Below, piece after piece: positions 58,101-64,000 of a stretch of DNA of 64,000 nt. The notes beneath the pieces are model-generated. The model was given only the letters and a program-made list of their open reading frames with translations, was not told the origin of the DNA and searched no databases. Within the stretch, counting starts at the first letter, position 1, and every line of letters begins with the position of its first letter. The translations under genes were made by a program, and so were the position numbers. The stretch is from Unio delphinus (Eukaryota > Mollusca > Bivalvia > Unionida > Unionidae), in contig JAQISU010000003.1 of NCBI GenBank assembly GCA_029339505.1, positions 18,421,001 through 18,485,000 of the forward strand, read 5' to 3'.

Positions 58101-61100
58101 TTTTTTCAACGTGAAGATGTGTCGATATCCATATAACAAACTACATGAAGATAAATCTGACAATATGAAAGCTTTTATCTGGATACATTTCTATAGACAG
58201 AAACCAAATCACATCCTGTTCAAACAATCGAGATACATATATCAACGTTGAAGTGGTTGTATACATATGTTTCCATCTTCATTAAGATGCTTATCTCAAC
58301 ATATCCATCTACACATCGCTATAACTATCCATGTTTACTAGAATACATCGAGATATTTCAATGCAAATACAATAATCTACGTTGTGGTGTTTCAATTCAG
58401 CTAGATTCACTTTCTTGGGGAAAAATCTATCTACTTATGACTATATACGTAGACTGATAGATAGCTACATAATTCCAACTACGTGTAGAAGTATCTATAT
58501 ACACATAACAAACTACATGAAGATAAATCTGATAACATGTAAGCTTATGTTTGGAGATATATATGTAGATCGAAACCAAATTATATCGTGCTACATCAAT
58601 CGAAATATATATATCAACGTTGAAGTGGTTGTATATATATGTTTCCATCTTCATTAAGATGCTTATCTCAACATATACATCTACACATCGATATAACTAT
58701 CAATGTTTATTAGAATACATCGAGATAGTTCAATGCAAATACAATAATCTATGTTGTGGTGTTTCAATTCAGCTGGATTCACCTTCTTGGGGAAAAATTT
58801 ATCTACATATGACAATATACGTAGACTGATAGATAGCTACATACTTCCAACTACGTGTAGAAGTATTTATATAGATATAACGAACTACATGAAGATAAAT
58901 CTGACAACAGATTTAAGATTTTATCTGGATACATATCTATAGACAGAAACCAAATCACAACGTGTTATATCAATCGAGATACATATATCAACGTTGAAGT
59001 GGTTGAATACATATCTTTCCATTTTCATTAAGATGCTGATCACAACATTACCATCTACACACCGCTATAACTATCCATGTTCACTATAATACATCGAGAT
59101 ATTTCAATACAAATATCATAATCTAAAATGTGGTGTTTCAGTTCAGCTAGATTCACTTTCTTGGGGAAAAATCTATCTATATATGACAAAATACGTAGAC
59201 TGATAGATAGCTACATAATTCCAACTACGTGTAGAAGTATCTATATACATATAACAAACTACATGAAAATAAATCTGATAACATGTAAGCATTTATCTGG
59301 ATACATATCTATAGACAGAAACCAAATCACATCGTGTTATATCAATCGAGATATATATATCAACGTTGAAGTGGTTGAATATATATGCTTCCATCTTCAT
59401 TAAGATGCTTACCTTAACATATCCATCTATACATCGCTCTAACTATCCATGTTTACTAGAAAACATCGAGATATTTCAATGCAAATACAATAATCTACGT
59501 TGTGGTGTTTCAATTCAGCTAGATTCACTTTCTTGGGGAAAAATCTATCTACATATAACAAAATACGTAGACTGATAGATGGCTACATAATTCCAACTAC
59601 GTGTTGAAATATCTATATACATATAACAAACTACATAAAGATAAATCTGATAACATGTAAGCTTTTATCTGGATACATTTCTATAGACAGAAACCAAATC
59701 ACATCCTGTTCAAACAATCGAGATTCATATATCAACGTTGAAGTGGTTGTATACATATGTTTCCATCTTCATTAAGATGCTTATCTCAACATATCCATAT
59801 ACACATCGATATAACTATCCATGTTTATTAGAATACATCGAGATTTTTCAATGCAAATACAATAATCTACGTTGTGGTGTTTCAATTCAGCTAGATTCAC
59901 TTTCTTGGGGTAAAATCTATCTACATATGACAATAAACGTAGACTGATAGATAGCTACATAATTTCATCTACGTGAAGATGTTTCGATATCCAAATAACA
60001 AACTACATGAAGATAAATCTGACAACATGTAAGCTTTTATCTCGATACATATCTATAGACAGAAACCAAATCACATCGTGTTATATCAATCGAGATACAT
60101 ATATCAACGTTGTAGTGGTGTTTCAATTCAGATAGATTCACTTTCTTGGGGAAAAATCTATCTCCATATGACAATATACGTAGACTGATAGATAGCTACA
60201 TAATTCTAACTACGTGTAGAAGTATCTATATATATATAACAAACAACATGAAGATAAATATGATAACATTTAAGCTTATGTTTGGAGATATATCTGTAGA
60301 TCGAAACCAAATTATATCGTGCTACATCAATCGAGTTACATATATCAACGTTAAAGTGGTTGAATACATATCTTTCAATCTTCATTAAGATGCTTATCTC
60401 AACATATCCATCTACACATCGCTATAACTAGCCATGTTTACTAGAATACATCGGGGTATTTCAATGCAAATAGAATAATCTACGTTGTTGTGTTTCAGTT
60501 CAGCTAGATTCACTTTCTTGGGGAAAAATCTATCTCAATAAGACAATATACGTAGACTGATAGATAGCTACATAATTCCATCTACGTGAAGATGTGTCGA
60601 TATTCATAGATATTTCAATGCAAATACAATAATCTACGTTGTGGTGTTATAATTAAGCTAGATTCACTGTCTTGGGGAAACATCTATCTACATACGACAA
60701 TATACGTAGACTGATAGATAGCTACATAATTCCAACTACGTGTAGAAGTATCTATATAGATATAACAAACAACATGAAGATAAATCTGACAACATGTAAG
60801 CTTTAATCTGGATACATATCTATAGACAGAAACCAAATCACATCCTGTTAAATCAATCGAGATACATATATCAGCGTTGAATTGGTTGTATACATAGGTT
60901 TCCATCTTCATTAAGATGCTTATCTCAACATATCCATATACAGATCGATATAACTATCCATGTTTATTAGATTACATCGAGATAGTTCAATGCAAATACA
61001 ATAATCTACGTTGTTGTGTTTCAATTCAGCTAGATTCACTTTCTTGGGGAAAAATCGATCTACATATGACAAGATACGTAGACTGATAGATAGCTACACA

Positions 61101-64000
61101 ATTTTGTCAACGTGAAGATGTGTCGATATCCATATAACAAACTACATGAAGATAAATCTGACAATATGAAAGCTTTTATCTGGATACATTTCTATAGACA
61201 GAAACCAAATCACATCCTGTTCAAACAATCGAGATACATATATCAACGTTGAAGTGGTTGTATACATATGTTTCCATCTTCATTAAGATGCTTATCTCAA
61301 CATATCCATATACACATCGATATACCTATCCATGTTTACTAGAATACATCGAGATATTTCAATGCAAATACAATAATCTACGTTGTGATGTTTCATTTCA
61401 GCTAGATTCACTTTCTTGGGGAAAAATCTATCTACATATGACAATATACGTAGACTGATAGATAACTACATAATTCCATCTACGTGAAGATGTGTCGATA
61501 TCCATATAACAAACTACATGAAGATAAATCTGACAACATGTAAGCTTTTATCTGGATACATATCTATAGACAGAAACCAAATCACATCGTGTTATATCAA
61601 TCGAGAAACATATATCAACGTTGAAGTGGTTGAATACATATGTTTCCATCTTCATTAAGATGTTTATCTCAACATATCCATCTACACATCGCTATAACTA
61701 TCCATGTTTACTAGAATACATCGAGATATTTCAATGCAAATACAATAATCTACGTTGTGGTGTTTCAATTCAGCTAGATTCACTTTCTTGGGGAAAAATC
61801 TATCTACATATGACTATATACGTAGACTGATAGATAGCTACATCATTCCAACTACGTGTAGAAGTATCTATATACACATAACAAACTACATGAAGATAAA
61901 TCTGATAACATGTAAGCTTATGTTTGGAGATATATATGTAGATCGAAACCAAATTATATCGTGCTACATCAATCGAAATATATATATCAACGTTGAAGTG
62001 GTTGTATATATATGTTTCCATCTTCATTAAGATGCTTATCTCAACATATACATCTACACATCGATATAACTATCAATGTTTATTAGAATACATCGAGATA
62101 GTTCAATGCAAATACAATAATCTATGTTGTGGTGTTTCAATTCAGCTGGATTCACCTTCTTGGGGAAAAATTTATCTACATATGACAATATACGTAGAAT
62201 GATAGATAGCTACATAATTCCAACTACGTGTAGAAGTATTTATATAGATATAACGAACTACATGAAGATAAATCTGACAACAGATTTAAGGTTTTATCTG
62301 GATACATATCTATAGACAGAAACCAAATCACAACGTGTTATATCAATCGAGATACATATATCAACGTTGAAGTGGTTGAATACATATCTTTCCATTTTCA
62401 TTAAGATGCTGATCACAACATTACCATCTACACACCGCTATAACTATCCATGTTCACTATAATACATCGAGATATTTCAATACAAATATCATAATCTAAA
62501 ATGTGGTGTTTCAATTCAGCTAGATTCACTTTCTTGGGGAAAAATCTATCTATATATGACAAAATACGTAGACTGATAGATAGCTACATAATTCCAACTA
62601 CGTGTAGAAGTATCTATATACATATAACAAACTACATGAAAATAAATCTGATAACATGTAAGCATTTATCTGGATACATATCTATAGACAGAAACCAAAT
62701 CACATCGTGTTATATCAATCGAGATATATATATCAACGTTGAAGTGGTTGAATATATATGTTTCCATCTTCATTAAGATGCTTACCTTAACATATCCATC
62801 TATACATCGCTCTAACTATCCATGTTTACTAGAATACATCGAGATATTTCAATGCAAATACAATAATCTACGTTGTGGTGTTTCAATTCAGCTAGATTCA
62901 CTTTCTTGGGGAAAAATCTATCTACATATAACAAAATACGTAGACTGATAGATGGCTACATAATTCCAACTACGTGTTGAAATATCTATATACATATAAC
63001 AAACTACATAAAGATAAATCTGATAACATGTAAGCTTTTATCTGGATACATTTCTATAGACAGAAACCAAATCACATCCTGTTCAAACAATCGAGATTCA
63101 TATATCAACGTTGAAGTGGTTGTATACATATGTTTCCATCTTCATTAAGATGCTTATCTCAACATATCCATATACACATCGATATAACTATCCATGTTTA
63201 TTAGAATACATCGAGATTTTTCAATGCAAATACAATAATCTACGTTGTGGTGTTTCAATTCAGCTAGATTCACTTTCTTGGGGTAAAATCTATCTACATA
63301 TGACAATAAACGTAGACTGATAGATAGCTACATAATTTCATCTACGTGAAGATGTTTCGATATCCAAATAACAAACTACATGAAGATAAATCTGACAACA
63401 TGTAAGCTTTTATCTGGATACATATCTATAGAAAGAAACCAAATCAAATCGTGTTATATCAATCGAGATACATATATCAACGTTGAAGTGTTTGAATACA
63501 TATGCTTTCATCTTCATTAAGTTGCTTATCTCAGCATATCCATCTATACATCGCTATAACTATCCAGGTTTACTAGAATACATGGAGATATTTCAATGCA
63601 AATACAATAATCTACGTTGTGGTGTTTCATTTCAGCTAGATTCACTTTCTTGGGGAAAAATCTATCTACATATGACAATATACGTAGACTGATAGATAAC
63701 TACATAATTCCATCTACGTGAAGATGTGTCGATATTCATATAACAAACTACATGAAGATAAATCTGACAACATGTAAGGTTTTATCTGGATACATATCTA
63801 TAGACAGAAACCAAATCACATCGTGTTATATCAATCGAGAAACATATATCAACGTTGAAGTGGTTGAATACATATGTTTCCATCTTCATTAAGATGTTTA
63901 TCTCAACATATCCATCTACACATCGCTATAACTATCCATGTTTACTAGAATACATCGAGATATTTCAATGCAAATACAATAATCTACGTTGTGGTGTTTC
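55200..64000. repeat. Right-edge higher-order repeats, periods 5,389 and 3,373 bp
   Basis: Segments at 55295-56440 match 60684-61830 at an offset of 5,389 bp. Segments at 58382-59950 match 61755-63320 at 3,373 bp, and 57683-58250 match 60684-61250 at 3,001 bp. The difference of 372 bp between the last two offsets is exactly one monomer. A monomer with an internal deletion (CGATATTCATAGATATT junction) sits at about 55213, 57598 and 60598 as a marker of the unit. Confidence 0.72.

Larger units (their letters stand above)
24785..64000. repeat. Satellite array, right block (monomer about 372 bp)
   Basis: The same monomer resumes in phase directly after the element and continues to the window end, about 105 copies. 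Higher-order structure is obvious by eye. Blocks repeat at 25,817 bp (24785-28400 against 50603-54200), about 13,022 bp (32.5-37.3 against 45.5-50.3 kb) and about 12,278 bp (38.06-40.8 against 50.35-53.07 kb). There are also a 2,851-bp tandem duplication (about 40.2-45.7 kb), a 1,118-bp tandem duplication (31.28-33.52 kb), and 5,389- and 3,373-bp periods from 55 kb to the end. Some monomers have a 131-bp deletion, an 8-bp TTGTGGTG duplication or a divergent segment. No gene, tRNA or rRNA was recognised in this block. Confidence 0.97.

Noticed and set aside
24804..63692. Same small frames, and minus-strand frames of 60-80 codons, in the right block
   Set aside because: Same reasoning: these are repeat-derived frames in several phases and both strands, without start signals or known domains.
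1..64000. CRISPR-like array
   Set aside because: The repeat period is about 372 bp with no short repeat/unique spacer alternation; it is an ordinary satellite.

Overview
The window is a long eukaryotic satellite DNA array interrupted by one complete Polinton/Maverick (adintovirus-like) element. A tandem repeat with a monomer of about 372 bp fills 1-9461 and 24785-64000, roughly 48.7 kb or about 130 monomers. The element occupies 9462-24784 (15,323 bp). It has terminal inverted repeats of about 240 bp that differ at only two positions, 5'-AG...CT-3' ends, and a 5-bp CGAGA target duplication. The host is a eukaryote with AT-rich DNA, such as an invertebrate or an early-diverging fungus. Nothing in the window fixes the species, and no host gene is visible.

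Element layout, left to right: (a) left TIR and an AT-rich palindromic leader; (b) an HTH/coiled-coil protein; (c) an A32/FtsK-type packaging ATPase (minus strand); (d) a DUF5679-like zinc-ribbon ORF followed in the -1 frame by a parvovirus-type phospholipase A2 domain, with an in-phase A_AAA_AAC slippery heptamer between them; (e) an rve-family DD35E integrase; (f) a minus-strand replication gene in two ORFs, whose C-terminal part joins a PolB palm, a superfamily 1 helicase and an HNH nuclease in one chain; (g) a free-standing NUMOD/HNH endonuclease; (h) a plus-strand virion module: two orphan genes, a pVI-like protein, the double jelly-roll major capsid protein, a pX-like protein, an adenain-type protease, a candidate fibre, a two-helix membrane protein and a penton-like minor capsid protein; (i) right TIR.

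The gene set is that of a virus able to make particles: packaging ATPase, two capsid proteins, maturation protease, a candidate entry lipase, its own polymerase/helicase, and an integrase. Possible lesions are confined to the replication gene (a frame change at a 7-base G run, and an upstream stop in a decayed 90-bp repeat). The zinc-ribbon/PLA2 frame change looks more like programmed frameshifting than damage.

The satellite has clear higher-order structure: three-monomer units of about 1,115 and 1,118 bp, a 2,851-bp tandem duplication, blocks repeated at 13,022 / 12,278 / 25,817 bp, and 5,389/3,373-bp units at the right edge. Marker monomers (a 131-bp deletion, an 8-bp insertion, a divergent subtype) travel with these blocks. 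Two array positions (38325 and 50603) preserve the exact unoccupied version of the insertion site, so the insertion can be read against its empty paralogues within the same window. All positions and families were read by eye; no search or alignment was run.
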